Positions 48,214 through 59,342 of a DNA stretch of 64,000 bases are shown one piece after another. Source of the stretch: Monilinia fructicola (taxonomy: Eukaryota; Ascomycota; Leotiomycetes; Helotiales; Sclerotiniaceae); contig VICG01000002.1 in assembly GCA_008692225.1 (NCBI GenBank), forward strand, positions 946,001-1,010,000, given 5' to 3'. Numbering within the stretch: position 1 is the first letter of the stretch; each line of letters starts with the position of its first letter. The translations under genes were made by a program, and so were the position numbers. A model generated the notes under the pieces. The model was not told the origin of the DNA, did no database searches, and saw only the letters and a program-made list of their open reading frames with translations.

Positions 48214-49257
48214 ATGGAACGTGGCACGGTGCTCATCCCAGGCGCTAACAGCTCCCTTGCAATTCCTTCGATCGAATACCTCCTCAAAAATTACCCGACC
48301 TAGACCGTTGCCCTGTCCGTTCGGAATCCAACCGACGGGAACACGTAAAGACTTCAGAAAGTGCTTTCAAAGTTCCCTGAAGATCGATATACACAAACTT
48401 GACCTCGGGTCATTAGCTGCCGTTGAGAGCTACGCTGATATCATCAAATCAGAGATCAGGGGAGGAAATTGCCCCCCCTCACGGCTATAATCTGCAATGC
48501 TTTCACATGGAGCATCTCCAATGGTCTGGCATTCACCTCGGATAATTATGAGATTTCAATGGCTGTTAATCATCTTGCCCACCTTGCATTAGTCTTGAGG
48601 TTGCTGGGCTCGTTCTCCCCAGATGGGGGTAAGATAGTCATTCTTGGAAGCGATTCCCATTATCCTGGTAAGAATGGACTTGAGAAGTTCCCTCCAAACC
48701 TCCCTGATGACTTGGAGCTACTTGTTCATCCTGGGCTTGGCAAGAGTGGAGAGGAAGTGAGCCGAGGGTTTCAAAGATACGGACTTCCAAAAGCAGCAGC
48801 AATCATGGGGATGTATCAGCTGAATAAAAGGCTTTCCAAGGTATGAATATTTTAAAAGAACATTCATCAGCTTACTGACGAATCTCAGGACCCGTTGCTA
48901 AGCAACATTTCAGCAGTGGCCATGGATCCTGGTGGTCTTACGGATTCAAGGTGTATGAGTTCTGGTGTGCCGTCCGCATGGAGGATCTTGATGAAAGGCG
49001 TGCTAGGCCCACTACAGCCCCTCTTGAAATATTTGATTCCTACATTGCGCAACACTAAGGTCGCATCTGCGGACCTAAGAGAGATCTCGATTGGGCAACA
49101 GTTCCGTGGCTCAAGTGGCTACTTCATTATGTTGAACAAGGATGAAAGCTCACCAGAGAGCCAGGACGAGGAAAAGCAGCTGAAGTTATGGAGGAAGAGT
49201 TTGGAGTGGATTAAGATCACCGAGGATCAGACCCCATTGGAAGCGGCATTTGCATAG
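48214..49257 (+). pseudogene. Short-chain dehydrogenase (cluster SDR), with nonsense codons
   Basis: From ATG 48214 the N-terminus reads MERGTVLIPGANSSLAIPSI (Rossmann glycine loop GANSSLA). Stops follow at TAG 48301-48303 and TAA 48346-48348, each at a place where Gln would fit the frame (YPT*TVALSVRNP, GNT*RLQ). A frame change near 48385 leads to IDIHKLDLGSLAAVESYA, another near 48465 to LTAIICNAFTWS. The rest is open: SMAVNHLAHLALVL, GGKIVILGSDSHYP, the catalytic-type YGLPKAA (YxxxK), a 48-bp intron (48841-48888), and AMDPGGLTDSR to TAG/TGA at 49257. Length would be about 330 aa. It resembles SDRs of fungal metabolite pathways; substrate unknown. Confidence 0.75.
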
Positions 49258-49594
49258 ATACAGACAGGCTAACAACTGGCCAGAACCTAGAAGCCACTAG
49301 GTACTCGGTGGAATGCAGAACAAACCCCGTATTATTTTTCCTATTCAAGTAGCCAGAACTGTACATCACTAGCGTGGGATAGAGTAATATTCGGGCCTTC
49401 GGTTTATCTTTGTGTTTTGCAAGTTGGGTTTAGTATCGAACGATATAGTGGTGTACCTAACACTCCTCCAGTAACGTACCCCTCGGTCTCTTACTCTTCG
49501 TTTCCCGAGCCTTCGGAAGCACCGTCCACGATCTATATGCCAGGGAGAAGTCTCATATTCGGTGGCTGGGATGAATAGATCTTAGTAATGACCG

Positions 49595-50680
49595 ATGTAC
49601 AAGGAATCATGTATAGCATACTATGTCCGTAAACTTGCCTTGCAAATTTCTTTGCAGTCATTCAAACGAAACTGCACAATGTTGGAAAAGAGATTATTTT
49701 CGGCTCAAGTAAGCCTCAGTACACTGTGGGAGCTGTCACGTTTTCATACTCGAGAATCGTGGCTGGCATGCTTTCCTGCCGGTGCGTACGAATCTGCTCT
49801 TCGCTTGTATGTTCTGAGGTTCGACAAGCTTCCACATTCTGTTTATTCTTTACTAATATCCTGAGCCAGTCTGGGGACTAGTATTTGCTGCCAAATATGA
49901 CACTGAGCATCTATATGATCCGACGGTCCTGAGTAGGCTTTTACTGGCAAACTGGCTTTGTATGACCTTGATTCATGGAACCTTTAATACATGGAAGTGC
50001 GTTCGTTTCCTTTTTCCTATTCAGACTCCCATTTGCATACTATAACTAAAAAATAGCGATATTCTCGATGCCAATATAGATATTCTTGTCACTCGCACAA
50101 AAATACGCCCTATTTCAACCGCACGTATCACACGGTCTCTTGCGATTCTGGGGTTCTTAATCCAGTTTTTCTATACGTCGGCTCTCGTATATACCCTCCT
50201 TGGATATTAATCTCTCTTGATTACGCTTTCCTTTCTACTTCCTTTCTACTCTATATCCTCTCGCCAATCTACAATGGCCGCAATTTATTCTTGCACCCAC
50301 AGTTGCGTGGCTGGTATTTATCGGGTGTAATAGCCTTGCGGGAAGTATCGATACTGGTGCATGGCTATCGGTAGGAAGCCTATTTGCTGTGTATGCAGCT
50401 TGGGCGATTTACTTTGATACCGCTTATGGGTTGCAGGTACGCCTACCCCTTATGAAAATTGTTTATCTTTACAATAAAACTCAAGCTGACAGCGTTTTAT
50501 TTTTCTCAGGATCTTCGAGATGATAGGAAGCTCAAAGTTGGCAGTCTCGCACAATACGTCGGACCATCTCTGATCAAGCCATTCCTTACCACTCTGGGTG
50601 TCCTGAGTTTGGCTCTACTTACTTCTACAGCGATACGAAACTCGACGCATCTTTATTTGACAAGAGATGCCCCAAGTTGA
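49595..50680 (+). pseudogene. UbiA-family aromatic prenyltransferase, interrupted
   Basis: UbiA enzymes are integral membrane proteins that attach a polyprenyl chain to an aromatic or polyketide acceptor using Mg2+. Visible landmarks are LWELSRFHTRESWLACFPA, VWGLVFAAKYD after an 88-bp intron (49782-49869), and the first Asp-rich motif NDILDANID (N-D-x-x-D-x-x-x-D), split by an intron (49997-50056). Next are TRTKIRPIS, LYPLANLQWPQFILAPTVAWL, the second Asp motif FDTAYGLQDLRDDRKLKVGSLA with an intron inside it (50437-50509), and C-terminal helices to TGA 50680. The start could be ATG 49595 or 49679. The frame is broken by a TAA at 50208-50210 and a shift near 50240. All catalytic Asp residues are kept. 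In fungi such genes are core enzymes of meroterpenoid or prenylated-indole clusters. Confidence 0.8.
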
Positions 50681-52097
50681 ATCTCATGCCACTCACCGGC
50701 ACGCTCTTCACCGGGTCGCAACCTTGTCTCGCTAGTATTGTCGTCCACATAGCCCACCGAATAATCGTGCTGCGTGACAATCTTTCCATGTTCCAAATTA
50801 CTATAGTTCTTGCGGTTCGCTATTGCCCGAGAAGTCAAGTATTTAGCAGTCTCCACTCCAGATAAATCTTTCGATCCGCTCTTACTTGTGTAGTCATCAC
50901 TGTTGAGGAATGTACTGCTGATAAAGGTACCAAGACCTTGGCGCACTTTTGTAAATCCTTGACTGATAGCTGGAAGGGAGGTTCCTATCAGTGCAACGCA
51001 TGGCTCAACTTGGAAGGAATCCAGAAAGTATACCCATATCGGTCAAATTGGGGTGGGATAACCCGAGACATTTCATCCGTAATCCCTACAGAGTCTATTA
51101 GAATGATAAACGGATTAGACAGAGTAGGGAAAACACAACGTAGATCAATGTGAGTAAAATCATTCATCTGTTGGATAAAAACTGCAAGCTTGTACGTAGC
51201 AGTAATACAAGCGCTGATTACTATCATCAGCATCGTCCCCTAAAAGTGTAACAGACAGGACTTGATAGACTCACGAAGCACCACACAGAAACATAGTCAA
51301 AACTCTCAGCTTTTTGTTTCATTGGCATAACCAACCTAAAAATTGGCCAAATTGGAAGGACAAACAAAAGCCAATCAAACGCAATGCTCGTGCTGTATAG
51401 AGCAACCGAGTAATAATAATAGGTAAAGCTGTTGCAATAGAGAGGTCGCTCAAGAGGATGCCAGGCATAGTGGAGTCTCTTGCATAGAAATGCTGGAAAG
51501 ATAGTATAGCTGATCAAGTACACCAGGTTGAGTGATAACAGACCCCATGAAATATAGCGAAAGGCGAGAATCGATTGTCCGAAGATACGGTTGTAGAACA
51601 TTATAATGGAGGTGCGGATGAATACTGTCATGGCAGGGTACAGAAATCCACTGCCAACAATTCCCTGTAATTGAAATGTTAGGCATTCATCTGCTATTTG
51701 ATCTGTTGACAGTTCTGAGACATCAGGAGGAGATGCTTGCCTTGAACCATACCTCAAATTCCTGAATAGTGACTTCCCATAACGGTTTTCCTATACCGCC
51801 ATGTAAATTTACGTATGCTGCCATCGCGGTCCACGCAATGTACATTACCTAGAACACAATGCAGTCAGCGAAGGCAATGTTTCACTTCAGTTGTTTGAAC
51901 ATACATACCACAGTTGCAATCATGATCCAATCATCCCACCAAAGTGCTCTTGTTGCCCAACAAGGAAGTAACCTGGCAATCACGAAGAGCGTCCCAAGAA
52001 CTCCTAAAGCAATACAAACAATGGCGACATCGTAGTGTTTACGCGTATCGTCAATGACCGTGGGGGTTGGGGATAACGTGATATTGAGAGCCGACAT
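50653..52097 (-). CDS. Rhodopsin-like seven-helix membrane protein (fungal PTH11-related family)
   Basis: The family occurs widely in fungi, often beside metabolite genes; function is poorly known. From ATG 52097: MSALNITLSPTPT, helix 1 VAIVCIALGVLGTLFVIARL, then ALWWDDWIMIATVV (the conserved DD/W motif). After an intron (51849-51908) VMYIAWTAMAAYVNLHGGIG follows, and after another (51665-51740, GC or GT donor) GIVGSGFLYPAMTVFIRTSI and MFYNRIFGQ. Then helices with AFDWLLFVLPIWPIFRLVMP, TATYKLAVFIQQM, SRVIPPQFDRYGYTFWIPSK, and a C-terminal tail (SLPAISQGFTKVRQGLGTFI) ending at 50653. A very short apparent intron near 51240-51275 and shifts near 51010 and 51120 make the model uncertain. Its 3' end overlaps that of the convergent UbiA gene by 28 bp. 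Confidence 0.65.
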
Positions 52098-52789
52098 GAT
52101 CTGTAGTTATTTTGAGGCTTGGGCCTGAGCGGGAACTAACTCCCTTCAGCAGAGAAGTGATCGGATCAAGTACTCGTCTAGATGAATAAACCCTCTTCCT
52201 ATTGGCGCTTTTCAGACTTCTAGTCCTGGAGAGCAATTTCAGTATTCAACAGTTGTCCCCACTATTTCCAAAATATATATGCGGCACGAGTATAACCACT
52301 GCTAAACAGGCATTAGAGCAGATGGAGTAAAGTGCATTCTGTGTGAAGGAAGAGAACCGCATATAACTTCCTGCCCTCTAAGATATAATTCTCCAATGAT
52401 CAACTTATTTCAATTTTGAAGAACATTCGAGGAGATGATAATCCTAATGAGATTACGTGTCAAAGCAAGGGGTAAAAATACTTTAAGCGATAACTAGCCG
52501 GAAATCTTATAAGCTCATTGCAACTGCTATTAATTGATCGCATAATTCCGAGTAGGAAATGGAGCCCCAGAGTGCCAGGTACGTCTATCCAGGTAGGTAC
52601 CGTAGTATGACTCCGTATAGTCTTCTCATCTATAGGAAAATCAACAGTCTTGTATGTGTTGATGATTTCGGGCCTAATATCCATGATCCTGCGTGAATTG
52701 GTAGGGGGTTGGGTATCTGACGGATGTACTGTAACTCGACCTCATTCCTAATCAATTAATTTGTTGGAGGCACAGAGCAACAGACCACT
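52098..52789. other. Divergent promoter interval
   Basis: It separates the rhodopsin-like gene (-) from the second FAD oxidase (+). No repeat or ORF of note was seen. Confidence 0.4.
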
Positions 52790-54833
52790 ATGGCTATTAC
52801 ATGGCTCCCTAAGATACTGTTCTTTTCAATACTACAATTCACGCTCGTTGTGTCCTCCACACAATCTGACGCTCTTCACACATTGAAACTTCATTCTGCC
52901 AGCCTTCAATTCCGGAAGCAAACAACGGCCATTATGGAAGCCAAGATTGCAGCATTTTTGGGGCTCTTGGTCTTTCCAACGATACTGCCTCGATGATATC
53001 TTCGAGCTACACAAATGACAAGAGTCTTGCCACATTCTTGAGCGATGCAACCAACGGGAAGCGCTCAGTTCCCGAATTGACGTCGCTGGCATGTTGGACT
53101 GCAAAACTACTTTTGGGGAGCAATGTGGAATATACCTCGTCCAACGACTCTTTGATTGAAGTCAATTGGTATTGCTGAACCTTCTGCTATGGACCCTCAG
53201 TACTATTGCTAACAAAGCAACCATAGGTCCGAAGCCTGCCGATTGCCAGCAAAATGCGTCATCTCTCCCACTTCTCCATAAGAAGTCTCTCTTATCATGA
53301 AGATAATTTCTTTCTTGCACGTCCCATTTGCAGTTCGCAGCGGAGGTCATTCGCCCAATCCTCACTGGGCAAGTATTGGCTCTAATGGAATCTTGATTTC
53401 GACCACAGATTTGGATACCCTCACTGTCAGTCAGTCCAGATAATTCGATAGCTAGTGTCGGACCTGGATCAAGGTGGGGCGCTGTCTATGAAGCGCTTGA
53501 CACGCATGGTGTATCCGTGGTTGGGAGAAGGATCCCTCAGGTTGGTGTGGGGGGGGGGGGGGGGTTGGTATTGGGAGGTATAGAGCCTACGATACAAATT
53601 GAGGATAAATCGCGGTGTTAATCGACTCTAGGTGGCTTGTCTCATTTTTCGGCTCAGTACGGACTGGCTGCTGATAATGTCAAGAACTTTGAAGTAAGTA
53701 ATAGCATCAATTCATTACCCCTTTGGTATCAAGCCTGCTAATGATAAAATATAGGTTGTTCTCGCGAATGGCGAAATCGTGAATGCGAATGCGGAAACTA
53801 ACTCTGATCTTTTCTGGGCCTTGAAAGGTGGTGGATCCAATTTCGATAAGTAATCGAAGATCCGAATATATCGTGTCATTTACCAAGATTCTGGGCATCG
53901 TCACACGTTTCGATTTGTACACAATACCCGTCCGAAACATATGGTTTCAGGCGACGGGTTATTCTCTCACCGAGCTCCCAAAAGTTCTGGCTGCATTTAC
54001 CGAATGGCAAAACAATGGGGCACAAACGGACCCTAAATCATCAGTTCTAATCAACATTCTGAAGACAGGTTGCTCGCTTGGTCTGGTATACTCAGAGCCC
54101 GCTACGTACCCCGATGCATTCGCGCCATTCGCTACGATTCCCAATGGAGTTGCGACCATTCCACCAACGAATGCGACTGTGAATCTCCTGACTAAAATCC
54201 TTGCAAATGCGTTCAGCCCTGCTTCTGCACGGTAAGTAGACTTTCTATCCAATGATCGGATCGGAAACCTATATAATCATCTAGTCATGTGTACCGCTCG
54301 GCGGCAAGTTTGATTGATGAGACGCTCTACCGTGAAACATCAACTTACTTTCTTGATACTATCAACAATCTCCAAACTGATGGACTAAATGTCAATATGA
54401 CATTCACCCTCCAAACAATTCCATCATCACGAGTCACAGCAGGCGAGAAACTAGGAGGCAATCCCATGGGAATTCCTTCTCAGGCTCATCAGTGTTTGTA
54501 CTCCCACACCTCTCCAAGTCCTATTTATCATAACCCAACTCGCTGACACTTTTCCAAAGGGTGGACCACAGTGACCGACTGGGCTTCTGCAGATGATGAT
54601 AAGACTGTACTAGCAGCCGTCAAATCAATAGGTGACCAGTTCGAGACACTAGGTACACCTCGAAATCCAATCTTCCCTACTTGTACATGAATGATTGCTA
54701 TGCAGATCAGAATCCTCTGGCTCAATAACCCCCTGAGAATGTCAAGAAACTGAAAGATATTGCCGCAAAATATGACCCTAGCAGAGTATTCCAGCTTCTG
54801 CAAAAGGACGGGTTTCTTCTGTCAAAGGTCTGA
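52790..54833 (+). pseudogene. FAD-linked oxidoreductase (berberine-bridge type), frame-broken
   Basis: From ATG 52790 there is a signal peptide MAITWLPKILFFSILQFTLV. Then, with frame changes, come VPELTSLACWTAKLLLGSNV, PFAVRSGGHSPNPHWASIG, GPGSRWGAVYEALDTHGVSV, a glycine-rich segment expanded into a run of 16 G (53549-53564), [40 protein letters not shown] with [22 protein letters not shown], and a full C-terminal substrate domain ending with the BBE-type KYDPSRVFQLLQKDG and TGA 54831. A TAA at 53279 replaces an expected Gln in PTSP*EVSLIM. Unlike the paralogue at 45510-46675 it retains its C-terminus. Such oxidases catalyse two-electron oxidations or ring closures in metabolite pathways. Confidence 0.75.
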
Positions 54834-55930
54834 TGTTAACACTTATTCAAGGTTCTTGGTCTTGACAAGAACAATCGAGAGTCGATGGAAGATAGGTTCG
54901 AGTGCTATCTAGGTTGTGTGGCAGGGAAAACAAAATGATGATTCAAGAACTTGCGGCCACTCCCAAACTCTGCTCCTCTTCTAATTATTCGCTAGTTCCG
55001 GGGACCGTGACGACCTTAGTTCCATTGCTTCGTAGTTTTGGTAGATATCCAGGACCAAAAGCGCCCACTTGAAAAGTTGAAACAATGACTTCTAGCTTCC
55101 ACAGTAATCTGTAGTGCAGGTACTTGATGCGCAACCCTGTGATAGTTCTTCTTTTATCCCTCGAATACAGTCTCTTCATCTGACCTTCCCTTCATTCATC
55201 ACAATAATCTTAAAAAAATGATCCGCTCACATTCCAAGAATACCTAGAAATGGCCAAGATGATTCAAGTTTCCACTCAAAAAGATGGATGGCCATTGTGG
55301 GATGGCATGGATAATAGATTATGCTAGATGGTTGCTCATATTCATCGTGGATACAGTCATCAGTTTGACAGCCTGGAGTATGAGAGTTTGAGAGGAAGTT
55401 CAATTAGTTGCATCAACCTATTCATACCAGTCTTCACAGCATGATATCAACATATTATACGCTGATAAGAAGAGGGTGTTGTTACAGGGCTGAGAGATTC
55501 TTTTGTCTTCGTTGATTCTGCCGCAGTTGTTATTATGATTTCTGTTGTACTTACAAGACTATCATTCCCTTCAGACAGCAACCTACTGAACAAGTATCAT
55601 AATTTGGAGAAGTGAAAGATGGATTAGCATAGGAAGAATCAAGACATAAAGGAGAGCAAGGTAACACAATGAGTTTACGAACATGTTTATCATTACCCCT
55701 AACCCAATGTGTCGAAATATCAGATATCTTGTAAATGTATTATACATTGAAGGGTACCATCGAAGTCGTGTCGTTCGTCCCACCATACATCATCCATTAA
55801 GACACGAAGCTAAATCCCATTACCGTTTCCGTCTGCAAACCAATCCATCAACTACTCCCCATATTATTATTCCTTCCTTCACACTCCCCAGCCATCCACG
55901 CACGCACCCCCCCCCACACACGACAGCAAC
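54834..55930. other. Intergenic, nothing recognised
   Basis: Right flank of the putative cluster. No coding motif or repeat was recognised; C-rich stretches near 55905 precede the GPI-protein gene. Confidence 0.35.
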
Positions 55931-56617
55931 CTACAGCAAATAAGCCACCGCACCAAAAATCGCCGCACCAATCGCCGGAACCCTCGTGGCGACAGCCCCA
56001 CCACTGCTACTGGAAGAACTAGCCGTGCCCGACGCACTTCCACTTCCCGAACCCTTCGCCGTGGCCGAACCCGTCGACGTCACCGTTTTGCCCTCGCTAT
56101 TTGTCGTGGTGACCACGCTTGCACTCGCGGTCTCCCTCGCACTCTCGCTCGACGTTGTCGCCTGCAAACTAGCCTGACTACTGATCTGACTAATCTGCAC
56201 ACTCAACTGACTCTTGATAGCACTATTAGTCTCGGTCGCCGCAATCGCACTCAAGCTCGAAATGTACGACAGCGCGTTGACGCTGGCGTTGGCGGCGCCA
56301 GCAGTAGCTACAGAACTGGCGTACGCGGCCTGAGAGCTGAGGACGGCGAGTTGAACGGTGAGGTGCGAGATTTGGGCGTTGAGTTGGGTTTGCTGGCCGG
56401 GGTTGGTCTCGGTCGCGAGTTGAGCGGAGAGGAGTGAGAGCGCCGATTCATCTTGTTGGGCGTCGCGGGAGTAGGCGCCAATGTCTGGTGCTGGAGTGCT
56501 GATGGCGGTGTTGGATGCGGTGGGGACGGTGGCCGCGGATGTGATGGGGCTATCGGTGGATGATTGGGCGATGGCGAGGGAGAGGAGAGGAACGGTGGCG
56601 AGGATTTGGAAACGCAT
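55931..56617 (-). CDS. GPI-anchored Ser/Thr/Ala-rich cell-wall protein
   Basis: A single intact ORF of 228 aa. The N-terminus MRFQILATVPLLSLAIAQS is a clear signal peptide. The middle contains two related helical Ala/Gln/Ser blocks (LSLLSAQLATETNPGQQTQL and LSAIAATETNSAIKSQL), suggesting internal duplication. The C-terminal part is Ser/Thr/Gly-rich (likely O-glycosylated), and a short hydrophobic tail (IGAAIFGAVAYLL) follows a small-residue stretch, as needed for GPI attachment. No enzymatic domain is apparent, and Cys is absent. It is expected at the plasma membrane or covalently linked to wall glucan. Confidence 0.8.
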   Translation of the reverse strand: MRFQILATVPLLSLAIAQSSTDSPITSAATVPTASNTAISTPAPDIGAYSRDAQQDESALSLLSAQLATETNPGQQTQLNAQISHLTVQLAVLSSQAAYASSVATAGAANASVNALSYISSLSAIAATETNSAIKSQLSVQISQISSQASLQATTSSESARETASASVVTTTNSEGKTVTSTGSATAKGSGSGSASGTASSSSSSGGAVATRVPAIGAAIFGAVAYLL

Positions 56618-59342
56618 TTTGAGTGGTGAGTTTGGTTGTTTGGTTGTTTGGTTGTATTTATTGATGCGTGTTTGTTGTATTTGAGGATCGAGATTGAGTT
56701 TGTTCTCAGAATAAATTTCAAGGAAGTGGTTACGAATATCAAGATTGAATAGATTAGAGGGCGAGAGCGAAAGCGAGAGAAAGTGAATTATCTGGGTATC
56801 AAGCTTGACTTGAATAGAAATTCACAGAACCAAACACCAATTTCCCCAACGTAGCACTGTCATCGTATTTATATTCCAAGCAATTTCCCCCAACCAATCC
56901 AAACACATGCATGCGTACCTAGCGAGTAGCTCCAGCTACCCATGAGACCGATACCAAGCTCAATGCAGCCATAGCAACGCAATAGAATTGACTGGAATGG
57001 GTACAGTATGATGGATGATCCGAGCCTTGTTCATTCACCCGACTTGTTCACTACTCGTCAGGACTCAGTAGTCACGTCAGGACTCAGGAGGGGATATAGT
57101 ACGTATACCCCGGACTTTCAGACTTTTATCAAATGTCTTACCTCGCTTCGCCAATCAATGGTTGGCACATACCAAAGCTTGTAATTGTAAACAAGCCTAC
57201 AGGTAGTAAAGAGATGTGCGGCTTTCTTCCCGCATATGAGCCACATCTGTTTATTTCTTCTAGGAAAAATGATCAATCATTGGAGGTTCAAGCCTTCAAG
57301 GGCAAAAAAGGGAAAGGATGTTGCCAGGACAATTTAGATTGATTTTCTTGCTTTGTTGTCTGGGCATCTAGATAGGTCGGTAGCTGCAGGTGTAGCTAGG
57401 TACTTAAATATTGGCTAATTATCACCTACTCTTACCTTTTAGCATTGGCATTGGAATTGGCATGTTGCATATAAATTAGACATTTGAGGAATGAATAAGG
57501 TCTCAATTAGCACATCCAGATCATATCATATCATATCACATCACATCACATCATATTACGAGTACATCATATCAACCTAGTAACATACGTGTATGATATA
57601 TGATATCGATCTTACCTCGGAATGTTTTCTAAGATATCAATAGACTCATGACTCAGTCGATCACTTATTGATCAATAATCACCATTCATCATTCATCATT
57701 CGCCATTCGCCATTCGCCATTCGCCCTTCGCCATTCAACATTCGTATTCACTCTCACTGCCACTCTCTAGCCTTCACGAATTCTCGCAATACGAGTTATG
57801 ATTGTGTCTATTTTCGTCTGTTTGCATTTACGTTGGCATTCCTAACATATTTACTCCTCTTTTACTCTACTATACTCTACTAACTTCACTCTATTTTACT
57901 TTACTTTACCTTACCTTACCTTACTTTATTGTGCAACGACTGCAGATAGTATGTTACATACAATACACATTAGTTCTATGCAAGCCAATACTAGAATAGA
58001 TCATCCTGGCAATATGCCGAACACTCTTGGATCTTAAATCAAGTTCATCAGCCACCCGAAATTCAAAATCGATCAATGCGGCTTGTGCACCGTATCGTAC
58101 CGTGCGGCTATCTTTCCCCATGGAGAACTATCTTCTTGGCAACTATTTGGTTGATCGTCTGTTTAATCAACCTTGGAATCACCTAATTAGTTGTTTTCGG
58201 TTGAATGGATGGATATATATCCATGAATATAGTAATAAGTATAGAGGAAACAAACACGTAGATGATATCAATTAGATACTATTGATAATGTGATATGATT
58301 TTTTGTTATTATCTATAGAGTAGTGGTAAGATTGATGAGATTATTGTGGTTCAATTAGTTGACTGATTTAATATAAATAAATGTAAGGTTAATAGCTCAA
58401 AAAGAAAGAGAGTAAGAAAGGAGGTTTTCTTTTTGTTTTCTAAATACAATCATTGAGTCTTAAAGAACTTATACTATACAATTCCATACAAGAATATTCT
58501 CCAAGTAAATTATGTATATAATATATACCTCTTTTCCAAATTTCCTATACTGCTACTCGCCAACAAACGAACCTCCCTTTAGAAGAAAGAAGACCCAAGC
58601 ACAAAACAAAACAAAGCCACCCAATCCCTCAAATCTCTTCTACTCACAAATACAGTTAGTTACCCGCTTCCGCGTTTGAGACTACCTCCCGTATCTATCT
58701 ATCTATCTATCATGGTCCTAGTTACGCATTGCATTACATTCATTATATCACATATTCGCATCTGGAGATTGATATGGCAATATCAAGTATACTATTACTT
58801 CTTCCAATTTTTCAATTATATATACGCATCTAATTACGCTATCTATCAGCTTCATCCAAATCTTCGATAGCGACTCTAAGTAGATGTTCAATCCTCTGCG
58901 ATATTTTGACCTTCAAAATAACAAACATGGGATTATTTGTGACTACGATGCTATCCTCGAAGCAACCTATGAAACAGAGAAGTTATATGCTGTTTATAGC
59001 GTACAGATATCTCTCGGCGCCACATCTTAAGTCATTGAGATTATTGAGAAGCCCATTTTAATCGTGTTGATGATAGCACAAGCTTTCGAAAGCATGCATT
59101 GACGAAAGTATCTGATTTAACCATTCCAGTCATATTTGGCCAAGTTCCTGAGTCTGATTGACCTAGCTTCATTTGTCGACCATTGAGCCCGAGTCTTCCA
59201 TCTTAATCCAGTCTCTTGTGGGGGCAAGACGGAGAGACCATGCGATGTTATCTTTCTGCGTTCTTATTGTGTGGAAGATGCTCCAACTAATTCCATTAGA
59301 CAAGACTTCAAACTTCAAACTTTAGATTGGGATTTCGCTCCT
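56618..59342. other. Gene-free interval with microsatellites
   Basis: Features are ATCAC/ATCAT repeats (57516-57550), a CATTCGC/CATTCAT 7-bp repeat (57686-57745), TTACC repeats (57898-57925) and CTAT (58692-58710). No family was recognised in the ORFs. Confidence 0.4.
57686..57745. repeat. (CATTCGC)n 7-bp tandem repeat
   Basis: About eight copies with CATTCAT and CCTTCGC variants. Confidence 0.85.

Noticed and set aside
42513..54833. Presence of a polyketide synthase, NRPS or terpene cyclase in the cluster
   Set aside because: No ketosynthase, adenylation or cyclase motif was found on either strand between 42 and 55 kb.
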